From: Caballeronia peredens
GTDB taxonomy: Bacteria > Pseudomonadota > Gammaproteobacteria > Burkholderiales > Burkholderiaceae
Reading direction: 5' to 3'
DNA length: 64,000 bases
Assembly (NCBI GenBank): GCA_001544595.2
Contig: FCOH02000003.1
Coordinates: forward strand, 248,001-312,000
Shown here: positions 33,072-42,927 of the stretch, one piece after another
How the letters are laid out: each line of letters begins with the position of its first letter
Numbering within the stretch: position 1 is the stretch's first letter
The notes under the pieces: generated by a model
Told to the model about the DNA's origin: nothing
Databases searched by the model: none
The model's input: only the letters and a program-made list of their open reading frames with translations
Position numbers and translations under genes: made by a program

Positions 33072-34457
33072 TTACGCCGGCATGATGTTCTGATTGCTGC
33101 GGAACAGATTCTCCGGGTCGTAGTGCCGCTTCACTTGCGCCAGCCGTTCATAGTTCGGTCCATACGCCGCCTTCACGCGATCGCCCTCTTCGCCCGTCAT
33201 GAAGTTCACATAGACGCTGCCCAGCGCGTGCGGCGTCATGGCGGCGAACATGTCGCGTGCCCACCTCGTGCACTTCTCGTCGTCGGAGGCTTCGGTCCAG
33301 CGGCCGTGGATGTTGATCGTATAGACCGAATCGCGATTGGCGTACGCGGTCGCATCGACAGGCACGCGGTTCGTCTGGCCCGCCATCGCACCGATGAAGA
33401 CCTCGCAATGCGGCGAAGGCAGCGAACCCACCGCATCCGTCAGGATGCCGAATGTTGCATCGCTCAGCTCGGCGAAGTTGTGCGACTTCCAGTAGTTGCG
33501 GGCGCCGGGCGTCAGCAATGGATCGAACGCCTTCTGCCATGCCGTGAACGGCATCGGTCCGAGATGCTCGCCGTAGGGCGTGCCGAACGTGCGCAACGGC
33601 GCGAGCGTCTTTTCACCGTTTTCCACCGGACCGACGTAGCAGCTCGCGAGCGCGATCACCGGCTTGCCGTGCACGTCTTCCGGCAGGAACGGCAGCGGCG
33701 GCGCGAGACGCAACACGGCCCACACGGTGAGTTCGTCCGGGCTTTGCGCGACGAACTCGCGATACTTCGGCAGCACCGTATCCGCCTGTTCGAGCGGAAA
33801 CACGACGAGTCCGCCGTAGACTTCCGGACCGACGTCGTGCAGTTGATACTCGAACAGCGTGACCACGCCGAAGTTGCCGCCACCGCCGCGCAGCGCCCAG
33901 AAGAGTTCGGGATCGGCGTCCTTGCTGACGCGCCGCCACTTGCCGTCCGCCGTGACGATTTCCGCCGCCACGAGATTGTCGACCGTCATGCCGAACTTGC
34001 GGCTGATCCAGCCGAAGCCGCCGCCGAGCGTCAGGCCCGCGACGCCCGTCGTCGAGTTGATGCCGAGCGGCGTCGCGAGGCCGAACGCCTGCGCTTCGTG
34101 GTCGAAGTCGGAGAGCAGCGCGCCGGGTTCGACATAGGCACGCTTCGCTTGCGGATCGATGCGCACGGACTTCAGTGCGGAGAGATCGATCATCAGGGCA
34201 TCGTCGCTGACTGCGCTGCCTGCGATATTGTGCGAACCGCCGCGAATCGAGACCAGCATGCCGTTGCCGCGCGCGAACGCCAGCGCGGCGATCACGTCGG
34301 CCGCGCCGGCGCAGCGCACGATGAGCGCGGGCCGCCTGTCGATGGTGGCGTTCCAAACCTTGCGGGCTTCGTCGTAGTCGGAATCGGCCGGTGAGATGAC
34401 CCGGCCTCGCACCGATGCCTTGAGTGTGTCGATCACTTCGCCTGAGATGTTGATCAT
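33072..34457 (-). CDS. FAD-linked oxidase (PCMH/BBE, berberine-bridge type)
   Basis: A 461-residue flavoprotein. The PCMH FAD-binding domain runs from about residue 30 to 210, with the covalent-FAD histidine in RGGSHNIAG and the GLTLGGGFGWISRKFG segment. The C-terminal BBE motif is YDPENLFRSNQNI. Members oxidise sugars, alkaloids or small phenolics with oxygen as acceptor; the substrate is not predictable here. The second covalent-link cysteine of the 6-S-cysteinyl type is not evident. The ATG at 34457 has GAGG upstream; the longer frame back to 34709 is not conserved. Confidence 0.9.
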   Translation of the reverse strand: MINISGEVIDTLKASVRGRVISPADSDYDEARKVWNATIDRRPALIVRCAGAADVIAALAFARGNGMLVSIRGGSHNIAGSAVSDDALMIDLSALKSVRIDPQAKRAYVEPGALLSDFDHEAQAFGLATPLGINSTTGVAGLTLGGGFGWISRKFGMTVDNLVAAEIVTADGKWRRVSKDADPELFWALRGGGGNFGVVTLFEYQLHDVGPEVYGGLVVFPLEQADTVLPKYREFVAQSPDELTVWAVLRLAPPLPFLPEDVHGKPVIALASCYVGPVENGEKTLAPLRTFGTPYGEHLGPMPFTAWQKAFDPLLTPGARNYWKSHNFAELSDATFGILTDAVGSLPSPHCEVFIGAMAGQTNRVPVDATAYANRDSVYTINIHGRWTEASDDEKCTRWARDMFAAMTPHALGSVYVNFMTGEEGDRVKAAYGPNYERLAQVKRHYDPENLFRSNQNIMPA

Positions 34458-34862
34458 ATGAGACCTCGCTGCAAAATAACGCGCTGCGACGCGCCCGACC
34501 CTGCCATCTGGTACGGCGAAAGCGCAAGGAACCCGCCATCGGACCGGCTGTGGCGCATCGATCGAATGCACGCTGAGGAGATCGCGAGAACGGGGAGAAA
34601 TTGCGATGACGGACGCTTCGGCCCGCCTGTTGATTAGATGCTGCGACTTACGCGATGTAAAGCGACGGGCCAGTGCATTCGTGCATGCGATATAGCATGC
34701 ATCGGACAAAGTGCGGAAAGCAGTGGTTTTGCGAATTCAATGCTTCATGAATATGCTTCGGATGCCTTATGTCTGCATCTCGATTAAGGACACACTGCTT
34801 ACTTAGAAATGAAAACGGGCGTCTTTGCGACGCCCGTCGGCTTCCTTCGAAGACGCGTTCCC
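34458..34862. other. 405-bp intergenic region
   Basis: No gene is supported. It contains TGCATGC-GATATA-GCATGCA (34682-34701), a 7-bp inverted repeat that could be an operator for the FAD oxidase gene, and at its right end the terminator of the glutamate dehydrogenase gene. The part between 34690 and 34800 is lower in GC than its surroundings. Confidence 0.5.
34811..34837 (-). terminator. Intrinsic terminator of the glutamate dehydrogenase gene
   Basis: On the minus strand ACGGGCGTC (34837-34829) pairs with GACGCCCGT (34823-34815) around a 5-nt loop and is followed by TTTTC. It lies 25 bp past the stop codon. Confidence 0.85.
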
Positions 34863-37800
34863 CTACGCCCGTTCCAGCACCGCCATCTCCCGCACGACGA
34901 CGAGCAGCATCGACAGACTCGCCGCGCCGCTCGCGCGCAACTCCGTCAGCAGCCGCGAATAGCGGTCGAGCGCGTCCTGCCGCTTCGCACGCCAGCTTTC
35001 GACGATCACGTCTGCTTCATCGATGCCGCGCGACTGCTCCAGCGCGCTGACCGTCAACGCGCGCTTCAGACGCGCAAGCTCTTCGAGCGCCGCCGCGCGC
35101 GCGAGCAGGTCCCAGTGCGTGCCGATCGGCAGCGCCATCGCCCGCTCGGCGATGCCGCGATAATCGAGCAGCGTGCCGATCCCGAAGTACACGCTCGCGA
35201 CGAGCTCCAGACTGCGCTCCGAGCACGCCGCCACTTCCGCGCTGTCGAGCACGGCCGTGGCGATCTCGCCGCTCGCGACGCGCGCCGCGAGACTGCTTTC
35301 GACGCCCGCATCCTCGAATTCGCGCCGGCGCGCGTACCACGCGTCGAGCTGGGCCGCGGGAAGCAGCGCCGGCAGTTGCGGCGCGAGCCGGTGCGCCGCC
35401 TCGCGGCAACGCGCGAGCACGCCGCGCGCTTCGTGCGCGCCCGCGCCGCTGTGCTTCAGATGACGCAGGAACCAGAGCGACGTATCGTCGAGCAAACGCA
35501 CGACATCGACGAACATGCGCGCCTGCACTTCGTCCGCGACGATATTGTCGAGGCCGTCGATGCTGCGCCACAGATCGTCGAGATCGAACACGTCGCGCAC
35601 CATCATCGCGGCGCGCACGATATCGCTCGGACGCGCATCGGTTTCCTCCATCAGCCGATGCACGAAGGTGCAGCCCACGCGATTGACGAGCGCATTGGTC
35701 AGATGCGTCGCGAGAATCTCGCGCTTCAGCGGATGACGCTGCATCGCCTCGCTATAGCGCTGCTGCAAGGGCTTCGGGAAATACGCGGGCAGCATGTCGG
35801 CGACGAGCGCGTCTTCGGGCACGTCGGAGTCGAGCAGTTCGTCGTAGAGCCACATCTTGCCGTACGCCAGCAGCACCGCGCGCTCCGGCGACGTCAGCCC
35901 CGACTTCGCCGCCGCGCGCTCGCCGATTTCATCGTCGGACGGCAGGAACTCGATCCTGCGCTTCAGGCGCCCCGCGCGCTCCAGGAAGCGCATCATGCGC
36001 GCTTCGGCGTCGAGCGTCTCGGCCTCGTGGCGCTTGGCGATCGAGAGCGCCTGCGTCTGCGCGTAATTGTCCTTCAGCACGAGCAGGCCGACTTCATCGG
36101 TCATCTCGGCGAGCAGCGCGTTGCGTTGCTTCTCGGTCATCTCGCCGTCCGCGACCACGAGCCCGAGCAGGATCTTGATGTTGACTTCGTGATCCGAGCA
36201 GTCGACGCCCGCGGAGTTGTCGATCGCATCGGTGTTCATGCGCCCGCCGTGCTGCGCGAACTCGATGCGCCCGAGCTGCGTGAAGCCGAGATTGCCGCCT
36301 TCGGCCACGACCTTCGCGCGCAGCTCCGCGCCGTTCACGCGCACGGCGTCGTTCGTGCGGTCGCCGACCTGCAGATGCGTCTCCGCCGTCGATTTCACAT
36401 ACGTGCCCACGCCGCCGTTGTACAGCAGATCCGCTTCGGCGAGCAGAATGGCGCGGATCAGCTCGTTCGGCGGCAGCATCGACGCGCTGATGCCGAGCGC
36501 CGCCTGCACCTGCGGCGACACCGGCACCGACTTCGCCGTGCGCGGATACACGCCGCCGCCCGGCGAGACCAGCGACAGGTCGTAGTCGGCCCAGCTCGAG
36601 CGCGGCAACGCGAAAAGACGGGCGCGCTCCTCGAAACTCGTCGCGGCATCGGGCGCCGGATCGAGAAAGATATGCCGATGATCGAACGCCGCGAGCAGCC
36701 GGATATGACGCGACAGCAGCATGCCGTTGCCGAACACGTCGCCGGACATGTCGCCGATGCCGACCACGGTGAAGTCGGTCGTCTGCGTGTCGAAGTTCAT
36801 CTCGCGGAAATGGCGCTTCACCGATTCCCACGCGCCGCGCGCCGTGATGCCCATCTTCTTGTGGTCGTAGCCGACCGAGCCGCCGGACGCGAACGCATCG
36901 TCGAGCCAGAAGCCGTATTCGTGGGCGATCGCGTTGGCGTAATCGGAGAACGTCGCGGTGCCCTTGTCCGCGGCGACGACGAGATACGGGTCGTCTGGAT
37001 CGTGACGCACCACGTCGGGCGGCGGCACGATGCCGTCGGGCTTGCGGTTGTCGGTCACGTCGAGCAGGCCGCGCAGGAACATCTGGTAGCACGCGACGCC
37101 TTCGGCGAGAAACGCCTCGCGATCCGTCACCGGCGGCGGATTCTTCACGACGAAGCCGCCCTTCGATCCGACCGGCACGATCACCGTGTTCTTCACCATC
37201 TGCGCTTTCATCAGGCCGAGCACTTCCGTGCGGAAGTCCTCGCGCCTGTCCGACCAGCGCAGCCCGCCACGCGCGACGCGCCCGCCACGCAGATGCACGC
37301 CCTCGACCCGCGGCGCATACACCCAGATCTCGAACATCGGCTTGGGCTCGGGCAGGCCCGGCACCTTCGACGGATCGAGCTTGAAGGAAACATACGGGCG
37401 CGGCTGGCCGTTCGCATCGCGATGAAAGTGGTTCGTGCGCACCGTCGCGCCGATCACGCCGAGGAACTGCCGCAAAATGCGGTCTTCGTCGAGATTGGGC
37501 ACCTGATCGAGCGCCGCTTCGATATCGGCGAGCACGCGTTCGGCGGCCTTCTCGCGCTCCTCCGTCGCGCCGCCGCGCGCCGGATCGAAGCGCACCATGA
37601 ACAGTTGCAGGAGCTTCTTCGCGATCAGCGGATTGCCGGTCAGCGCGCGCTCGATATACGCGTCGCTGAAGGTCGAGCCCACTTGCCGCAGATACTTCGC
37701 GTACGCGCGCATGATCGTCACGTCGCGGGCGCCGAACTGCGCTCGCAGCACGAGCCGGTTGAAGTCGTCGTTTTCGATTTCGCCCGACCATACCGCCGCG

Positions 37801-39755
37801 AACGCGTTCTCGAAGAGCGGCTTCACGCTGTCGATATCGAAGTCGACGTCGTCCTGCAATTCCAGGCCGAAGTCGTGAATCCACGCGTTCGGCGCGCCGG
37901 TCGGCTCGATCAGATACGGACGCTCCTCGTCGACGCGCACGCCGAGATGTTCGAGCATCGGCAGGCTGAGCGACAGCGCGATCGGATCGCCCGCGCGATA
38001 CACCTTGAAGCGGAACGCGCGCCGCCCCGCTTCGATCGGACGATAAAGGCTCATCGAAAGGCCGCCCGGGCGCGTGTGCGTCGCCTCGATCAGTTCGATG
38101 TCGCGCACCGCCGTGCGCGCCGGATAGTCCTCGCGATAGCCCGCCGGAAACGAATCCGCATAGCGTTGCAGCAGACGATTGCCCGCTTCCTCGCCGTGAC
38201 TGTCGATGAGCGCATCGGCGAGATCGTCCTGCCAGCGTCGCGCGACCTGCACGACGCGCGCTTCGAGTTCGCGCGTATCGACTTCGGGCATCGCGCCGCG
38301 ATCCGCGCGTACGACGATATGAATGCGCGCGAGCGGAGACTCGGAAAGCAGCGGCGTGAACTCGATGCTCTTGCCGTTGAACGCCTCCATCAGCACCTTG
38401 CTGATGCGGCGGCGCAGATCGGTGTTGAACTTGTCGCGCGGCACGAACACGAGGCACGACACGAAGCGGTCGAAGCGGTCGCGCCGCACGAACAGGCGCG
38501 TGCGCTGATGTTCCTGCAGCCGCAGCACGCCGAGCGCGATGTCGAAGAGCACGTCTTCGTCGGCCTGAAACAGCTCGTCGCGCGGATATTGCTCCAGCAC
38601 CGTCCTGAGCGACTTCGCCAGATGCCCTTTTTCGAGGAAGCCCGCGCGCCGCACGATGTTCGCGCACTTGCGCCGCACGATCGGGATTTCGGAGGTCGGC
38701 ACGAGATACGCCGTCGACGTGTACAGGCCGAGAAAGCGCCGCTCGCCGGTTACCTTGCCCTCGGGCGACACGCGCTTCACGCCGACATAGTCGAGATAGC
38801 CCGGCCGATGCACTGTCGCGCGCGAATTGGCCTTGGTCAGAAAGATGGGCGTCGCGCCCTCGATGATCGCCGCCGCGCCCGCGGGAAGCGGCGTCAGGTC
38901 GCCCGCGGCGAGCGTCCCGGAGGAACTGCCCGCGGCGGGCGGGCGCAGCGTCTCGCGCAGGAGGCCCGCGCCCGAACCCGGCACGCCGCGCAGCGCCAGG
39001 CCGCCTTCGTGCTCGACCAGCTCGTAATCGCGGCAGCCGAGGAACGTGAAGTGGTCCGCGACCATCCATTCGAGAAACGCGCGGGCTTCGAGGCCGTCGG
39101 GCGTCGTGTCGCGCGTCTTCAGGTCGTTGATCGCGGCGCGCGCCGATTCGACGAGCGTCGGCCAGTCCTCGACCGACGCACGCACGTCGCCGAGCACGCG
39201 GGCGATGCTGTCGCGCACTTCTTCGAGCCGCTCGGCATCGCTGCAGCGGTCCACTTCGAAATGGATGAACGATTCGAGCTCGGAGTTGCCGTCGCCCGCA
39301 TCGGCATGGCCTTGCCCGATGCGTTCGATCTCGCCCGCATGCGCGCCCTTGCCCGCGCGCCACACGCGAAACACCGGATGGATCGCCGAATGCAGCGCGA
39401 GGCCGAGGCGGTTGAGCTCCATCGTCACCGAGTCGACGAGAAACGGCATGTCGTCGTTGACGATTTCCACCACCGTGTGATCCGAATGCCAGCCGTGCTG
39501 CTCCAGATTGGGGTTGTAGACGCGCAGCACCTCGCGGCCGCGCACGAACTTCTGCGCGGTCTGCCAATGCGCCATCGCCGCGCCGTAGAGATCGGCGACG
39601 TCGCGGCTCGCGATGTCCTCGACGTCGACCTGCTCGTAGTAATAGCGAAGGAGCGGCTCGATGATCTGGAAGCCTGGCTCCGGCAATCGTCCTCGCGCGA
39701 AATCGAGTAGATCGTTGATGAGCTGTTCGACCCGCGCTTCGTTCCTGACCAGCAT
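34863..39755 (-). CDS. NAD-specific glutamate dehydrogenase, 180-kDa class
   Basis: A 1630-residue oxidoreductase that converts glutamate to 2-oxoglutarate and ammonia with NAD, feeding the TCA cycle in amino-acid catabolism. The long N-terminal part holds the ACT-like regulatory modules typical of this class. The dehydrogenase core shows GGLRWSDRREDFRTEVLGLM, the catalytic-lysine segment PVGSKGGFVVK (near residue 860) and FTVVGIGDMSGDVFGNG for nucleotide binding. A helical C-terminal region follows. Size is normal for the L-GDH group. The start at 39755 has an excellent GGGAGGA site. Monocistronic, ending in an intrinsic terminator. Confidence 0.97.
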   Translation of the reverse strand: MLVRNEARVEQLINDLLDFARGRLPEPGFQIIEPLLRYYYEQVDVEDIASRDVADLYGAAMAHWQTAQKFVRGREVLRVYNPNLEQHGWHSDHTVVEIVNDDMPFLVDSVTMELNRLGLALHSAIHPVFRVWRAGKGAHAGEIERIGQGHADAGDGNSELESFIHFEVDRCSDAERLEEVRDSIARVLGDVRASVEDWPTLVESARAAINDLKTRDTTPDGLEARAFLEWMVADHFTFLGCRDYELVEHEGGLALRGVPGSGAGLLRETLRPPAAGSSSGTLAAGDLTPLPAGAAAIIEGATPIFLTKANSRATVHRPGYLDYVGVKRVSPEGKVTGERRFLGLYTSTAYLVPTSEIPIVRRKCANIVRRAGFLEKGHLAKSLRTVLEQYPRDELFQADEDVLFDIALGVLRLQEHQRTRLFVRRDRFDRFVSCLVFVPRDKFNTDLRRRISKVLMEAFNGKSIEFTPLLSESPLARIHIVVRADRGAMPEVDTRELEARVVQVARRWQDDLADALIDSHGEEAGNRLLQRYADSFPAGYREDYPARTAVRDIELIEATHTRPGGLSMSLYRPIEAGRRAFRFKVYRAGDPIALSLSLPMLEHLGVRVDEERPYLIEPTGAPNAWIHDFGLELQDDVDFDIDSVKPLFENAFAAVWSGEIENDDFNRLVLRAQFGARDVTIMRAYAKYLRQVGSTFSDAYIERALTGNPLIAKKLLQLFMVRFDPARGGATEEREKAAERVLADIEAALDQVPNLDEDRILRQFLGVIGATVRTNHFHRDANGQPRPYVSFKLDPSKVPGLPEPKPMFEIWVYAPRVEGVHLRGGRVARGGLRWSDRREDFRTEVLGLMKAQMVKNTVIVPVGSKGGFVVKNPPPVTDREAFLAEGVACYQMFLRGLLDVTDNRKPDGIVPPPDVVRHDPDDPYLVVAADKGTATFSDYANAIAHEYGFWLDDAFASGGSVGYDHKKMGITARGAWESVKRHFREMNFDTQTTDFTVVGIGDMSGDVFGNGMLLSRHIRLLAAFDHRHIFLDPAPDAATSFEERARLFALPRSSWADYDLSLVSPGGGVYPRTAKSVPVSPQVQAALGISASMLPPNELIRAILLAEADLLYNGGVGTYVKSTAETHLQVGDRTNDAVRVNGAELRAKVVAEGGNLGFTQLGRIEFAQHGGRMNTDAIDNSAGVDCSDHEVNIKILLGLVVADGEMTEKQRNALLAEMTDEVGLLVLKDNYAQTQALSIAKRHEAETLDAEARMMRFLERAGRLKRRIEFLPSDDEIGERAAAKSGLTSPERAVLLAYGKMWLYDELLDSDVPEDALVADMLPAYFPKPLQQRYSEAMQRHPLKREILATHLTNALVNRVGCTFVHRLMEETDARPSDIVRAAMMVRDVFDLDDLWRSIDGLDNIVADEVQARMFVDVVRLLDDTSLWFLRHLKHSGAGAHEARGVLARCREAAHRLAPQLPALLPAAQLDAWYARRREFEDAGVESSLAARVASGEIATAVLDSAEVAACSERSLELVASVYFGIGTLLDYRGIAERAMALPIGTHWDLLARAAALEELARLKRALTVSALEQSRGIDEADVIVESWRAKRQDALDRYSRLLTELRASGAASLSMLLVVVREMAVLERA

Positions 39756-39980
39756 GGTGTCCTCCCGAGGCTTTCGGTTGCGATGCCGTTGAGTCCCGCT
39801 CTTCGAGTTCACGGAGATTATGCGCCGGGGCGCGCTTTTAGCCGCGCACCGGGCATGTGCAGGTGCACAACGAAAGTGCGCCGCACGTCCGCTAACTTAG
39901 CCGCATCGCGTGACCTTTGCGCGACACCGGCTTTCGGCTATTGTCGATGGAGGCGCGTCGCGCCGAGCGGAGGAGCCGCC

Positions 39981-40400
39981 ATGCAGGAAGCGAAGGAAGA
40001 TGCACTGCCGCAAACGGTCGTCGCCGTGCGGCCGCAACAGGAGATCGCGACGGTTCAGCGGCTGCCGTACTTCATCGGGCTATCGGCGGCGACGGCGGGC
40101 GCGCGCGGCTTGTCGATGCATCTGGTCGTCGTGCCGCCCGGCGGCCACGGCGAGCCGCATGTGCATTGCGGTTACGAGACCGGCATCTACGTGCTGGAAG
40201 GACGCGTCGAGACGCGTTACGGGCTGGGGTTGAGCGAATCGGTCGTGAGCGAGCCGGGCGACTTTCTCTTCATTCCGCCCGGCGTGCCGCATCAGCCATT
40301 CAATCTGAGCGCGACGGAGCCGGCCCGCGCGGTGGTCGCGCGCAACGACGCCAACGAGGCCGAACGCGTCGTACCCTACGATCCCGCGGCGCCTCAATAG
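39981..40400 (+). CDS. Cupin-domain protein
   Basis: A 139-residue single-domain cupin. Motif 1 is GGHGEPHVHCGYETGIYVLEG (metal-site residues H, H, E) and motif 2 is PGDFLFIPPGVPHQPFN (second metal histidine). A metal-dependent small-molecule enzyme or sensor is likely; the substrate is unknown. The ATG at 39981 follows CGGAGGAG; the longer frame back to 39783 overlaps the glutamate dehydrogenase promoter region and is not conserved. Its last 7 bp overlap the convergent LEA2 gene. Confidence 0.88.
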   Translation: MQEAKEDALPQTVVAVRPQQEIATVQRLPYFIGLSAATAGARGLSMHLVVVPPGGHGEPHVHCGYETGIYVLEGRVETRYGLGLSESVVSEPGDFLFIPPGVPHQPFNLSATEPARAVVARNDANEAERVVPYDPAAPQ

Positions 40401-40888
40401 CCGGACGCGCCGCCCGCCGGAAGATCGACGTAGCCCGTGTCCGCGAAGCGCGCGCCGCCGAATGCGCCGCCCGCGAGCTTGCCGCGCACCGCGTACGACA
40501 CCTTGTTGACAGTGTCGCCGGTCGCGAAGCCGAACGCCTGACGCGCGACCGAGATCGCGGATACCGTGACCGGCACGGACACGATGGTCTCGCCAAAGCG
40601 CGGCACCGTACCGCGCTGGTCGCTCACGCCGCTCGCGAACGGGCGGCCGTTCAGGTCGAGATCGAGCGCGACGCCGTCGAAATCGAGTGGCGATTCGTTC
40701 GGGTTCTGCACGCGCAGCTTCACCGCGAAGCGCATTTCGAGCCCTTGCCCTTCGAGCGGCTCGATGCCCGCGACGCTCACGCGCAGCGAGTCGCGGTTGA
40801 AGAAGCCCGCGCAGCCGTCGAGCGTCAATATCGCGAACGACGCGACGGAAGAGAGAATGAAGCGCCTGCGCGTCCGGTTCGATTGCAT
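40394..40888 (-). CDS. LEA type 2 (WHy-domain) lipoprotein, probable Tat substrate
   Basis: A 164-residue envelope protein. The N-terminus has TRRRFIL, a good twin-arginine motif, then a hydrophobic stretch and the lipobox LDGC with C about residue 26. The mature part is a WHy/LEA-2 beta-sandwich: VSVAGIEPLEGQGLEMRF and VQNPNESPLDFDGVALDLDLNGRPFASG are hallmarks. These proteins are linked to desiccation or stress tolerance, with no known catalytic activity. Start chosen at 40888. It ends inside the 3' end of the convergent cupin gene. A 28-bp gap separates it from the upstream DUF457 gene, so an operon is possible. Confidence 0.85.
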   Translation of the reverse strand: MQSNRTRRRFILSSVASFAILTLDGCAGFFNRDSLRVSVAGIEPLEGQGLEMRFAVKLRVQNPNESPLDFDGVALDLDLNGRPFASGVSDQRGTVPRFGETIVSVPVTVSAISVARQAFGFATGDTVNKVSYAVRGKLAGGAFGGARFADTGYVDLPAGGASGY

Positions 40889-40916
40889 GAGAACAATGCT
40901 CCTCGCGATGTCGTGC

Positions 40917-41438
40917 TCAGATCCGCAGCACATTCAGCAGCATGCGGCCATAGACATGATGAAACCAGACATCGTCGACGACGAACAGCGCGGCAGCCCA
41001 CGCCGCGCCCACGACGATCAGATCGCAATGCCCGCTCGTCCATAGATTGAGCGAGTGGCGGGCGCCGATCCACGGCACGCCGAGCGGATTCGGCCAGTCG
41101 GCGAGCAGATGCATGAGGCCGCCGCACGCGAAGCCGAACGCGACCGGCGCCGCCGGATGCCGCCCGAGCCAGTGATAAGAAAGCGCGAGCAGCGCGATCC
41201 ATCCGACGCCCCAGTGCGTCAGCGTGCGATGCGTGATCCACAGCCTGCGCGCACGCGACCACCAGGCGACTTCGAGCCAGTCGGGCGCGGTGGCGCCGGC
41301 GACGCCCGCCAACAGCGCGAGCACGCCCGACAGCACGGCAGCGCCCGCGCCGGCCGACTTTTCCGCCGCCGTCACGATTGCCGCCGCGATGATGCCTGCC
41401 GCCCATCCGGTCGCGTGATGCGCCTTGCTCGATGCCAT
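40917..41438 (-). CDS. DUF457/YdjM-type inner-membrane metal-dependent hydrolase
   Basis: A 173-residue multi-spanning membrane protein of the LexA-regulated YdjM/YfhO-type group. Conserved family features are HHATGWAAG near the N-terminus, the ATAPDWLE acidic segment, RTLTHWGVGW with the HRxxTH metal motif, and MHLLADWPNPLGVPW. At least four membrane helices. The substrate is not established; a role in membrane or phospholipid metabolism has been suggested for the family. Start at 41438; an upstream in-frame start at 41498 adds 20 residues. Confidence 0.86.
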   Translation of the reverse strand: MASSKAHHATGWAAGIIAAAIVTAAEKSAGAGAAVLSGVLALLAGVAGATAPDWLEVAWWSRARRLWITHRTLTHWGVGWIALLALSYHWLGRHPAAPVAFGFACGGLMHLLADWPNPLGVPWIGARHSLNLWTSGHCDLIVVGAAWAAALFVVDDVWFHHVYGRMLLNVLRI

Positions 41439-41699
41439 GAAGAAACCTGCCCTGATGCCCTTGCCGAGAAAGCGCGCATGTTCGCACAGCGCCGCCAAAT
41501 GGGGCCGGGCGGATACATAAACTTACGCAATTTCGACGCCGGAAACACGCCCGTGATCACAACGACGGCGAGGCGGCGCAGCGTTGACTAAAATGATTCT
41601 TAGATTGCTGCGCGTTTTTCGTTGCGGGACGCTTGGAACATGCGTTTCGTGCCGTGATGCACGGGCATGCATTGAACGCAATTATCCGAACTGGCCGTC

Positions 41700-42206
41700 A
41701 TGCAACACCTGAAATACCTGAGCGCCTACCCAAACACGCTGCAGGACAAGGTGCGCCGACTGATCGCTCAACAACAATTGGGCGCTTATCTCGATGCACG
41801 CTATCCGAGCAAACACGCGGTGCAGTCCGATCGCGCGCTCTACGACTATTGCTCAGACCTGAAGCAGGAGTTTCTGCGCGTGGCGCCCGCCATCGACAAG
41901 GTCTTCTACGACAGCAAGCTCGACGTGCTCCGTCACGCGCTCGGCCTGCATACCGCGATCTCGCGCGTGCAGGGCGCGCGGCTCAAGGCGAAGAAGGAGA
42001 TTCGCATCGCGTCGCTGTTCCGGGACACGGCGCCCGAGTTTCTGCGGATGATCGTCGTGCACGAGCTCGCGCATCTGAAGGAAAGCGATCACAACAAAGC
42101 GTTTTATCGTCTGTGCGAACTGATGCAGCCGGGCTACCATCAGGTCGAATTCGATCTGCGGCTTTATCTCACGCACCGGGATATCGCGCGCTCGAAAGTC
42201 GCGTAG
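41700..42206 (+). CDS. YgjP-like zinc metallopeptidase (M48-related)
   Basis: A 168-residue cytosolic protein with a zincin signature: HELAHLKESDHNKAFY gives HExxH plus a third histidine about six residues later. This arrangement is that of the YgjP/DUF45 family. Upstream, KKEIRIASLFRDTAPEFLRMIVV is a conserved strand/helix. The role of YgjP proteins is not settled. The gene converges on the phosphopantetheinyl transferase gene (gap 16 bp). I see no strong ribosome site before the ATG. Confidence 0.85.
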   Translation: MQHLKYLSAYPNTLQDKVRRLIAQQQLGAYLDARYPSKHAVQSDRALYDYCSDLKQEFLRVAPAIDKVFYDSKLDVLRHALGLHTAISRVQGARLKAKKEIRIASLFRDTAPEFLRMIVVHELAHLKESDHNKAFYRLCELMQPGYHQVEFDLRLYLTHRDIARSKVA

Positions 42207-42222
42207 CCGTCGCTGCGCCGCA

Positions 42223-42927
42223 TCAAACCGACCAGGCGAGCGCGGCTGCATATCCCGACGGCGCCACGAGCGCCGCGGCCTCGAACGCGCCCGCCCGTCG
42301 GTCGACCGTGTAGCGGCCGAGTTCGCGCGGCAGCACGGAAAAACCGTCCATCGTAATGAATCCGCCGCCGATGCCCGCGCCGTGCGCCTTCAATACGGCT
42401 TCCTTCGCCGTCCAGCAATCGAAGAATGCGGCGCTGTGCGCGTCTTCGGGCATGGCGTCGATTTCATGCCGATCCCGCTCTGCCAGCACCGACGCCGCCA
42501 GTTCGCGCCAGTCGAATGTCGCACGCGCCGCTTCGATATCGACGCCGACGCGCCGTTCGCGCGACATCGCAATCAGGCCATATGCGCCGGAATGCGACAC
42601 GTTGAAGTCGGGCGCGTCCGGATGCGCCAGCGCGGGCCGTCCGTTCGCGCCGGCGTCGAACTCGAGTTGCGCGGGATCTTCGCCGGTTTCGGCCGCGAGC
42701 ACGTACCGCAGCGCCGCGCGCACGACGCAAAAGCGCGCCGCATCTTCGTGACGCAGAAAGCGCGCCGCCCGCGCGCGTTCACTCGCGTGCAGCGCGGCGT
42801 TCGCGGCGGCGTCGGGCGGCGCGTCGAGGTCGATGGCGACGAGCCAGACGCGCACGTCGGCGGGCGCTCCGGCGGGAAGCGCAAGCGGCCTCGGGGCTTC
42901 GATAACGGGTTCGCGCGCTGCATTCAT
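42223..42927 (-). CDS. 4'-phosphopantetheinyl transferase (Sfp type)
   Basis: A 234-residue Sfp/EntD-type enzyme that activates carrier proteins by attaching the phosphopantetheine arm of CoA. Motif GVDIEAAR provides the first Mg ligand (D) and CWTAKEAVLKAHG is the WxxKEA signature; VSHSGAYG lies upstream as in other members. The ATG at 42927 overlaps the tautomerase stop (ATGA). It is therefore the last gene of a run that begins with nitrile hydratase, although no carrier protein is encoded in the window. Its real substrate may be the fatty acid ACP or a distant NRPS/PKS. Confidence 0.92.
   Translation of the reverse strand: MNAAREPVIEAPRPLALPAGAPADVRVWLVAIDLDAPPDAAANAALHASERARAARFLRHEDAARFCVVRAALRYVLAAETGEDPAQLEFDAGANGRPALAHPDAPDFNVSHSGAYGLIAMSRERRVGVDIEAARATFDWRELAASVLAERDRHEIDAMPEDAHSAAFFDCWTAKEAVLKAHGAGIGGGFITMDGFSVLPRELGRYTVDRRAGAFEAAALVAPSGYAAALAWSV

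Noticed and set aside
34809..39710. Plus-strand open frame of about 1630 codons opposite glutamate dehydrogenase
   Set aside because: Same shadow effect; Arg/His-rich, no motif, while the opposite strand has full enzyme motifs, a ribosome site and a terminator.
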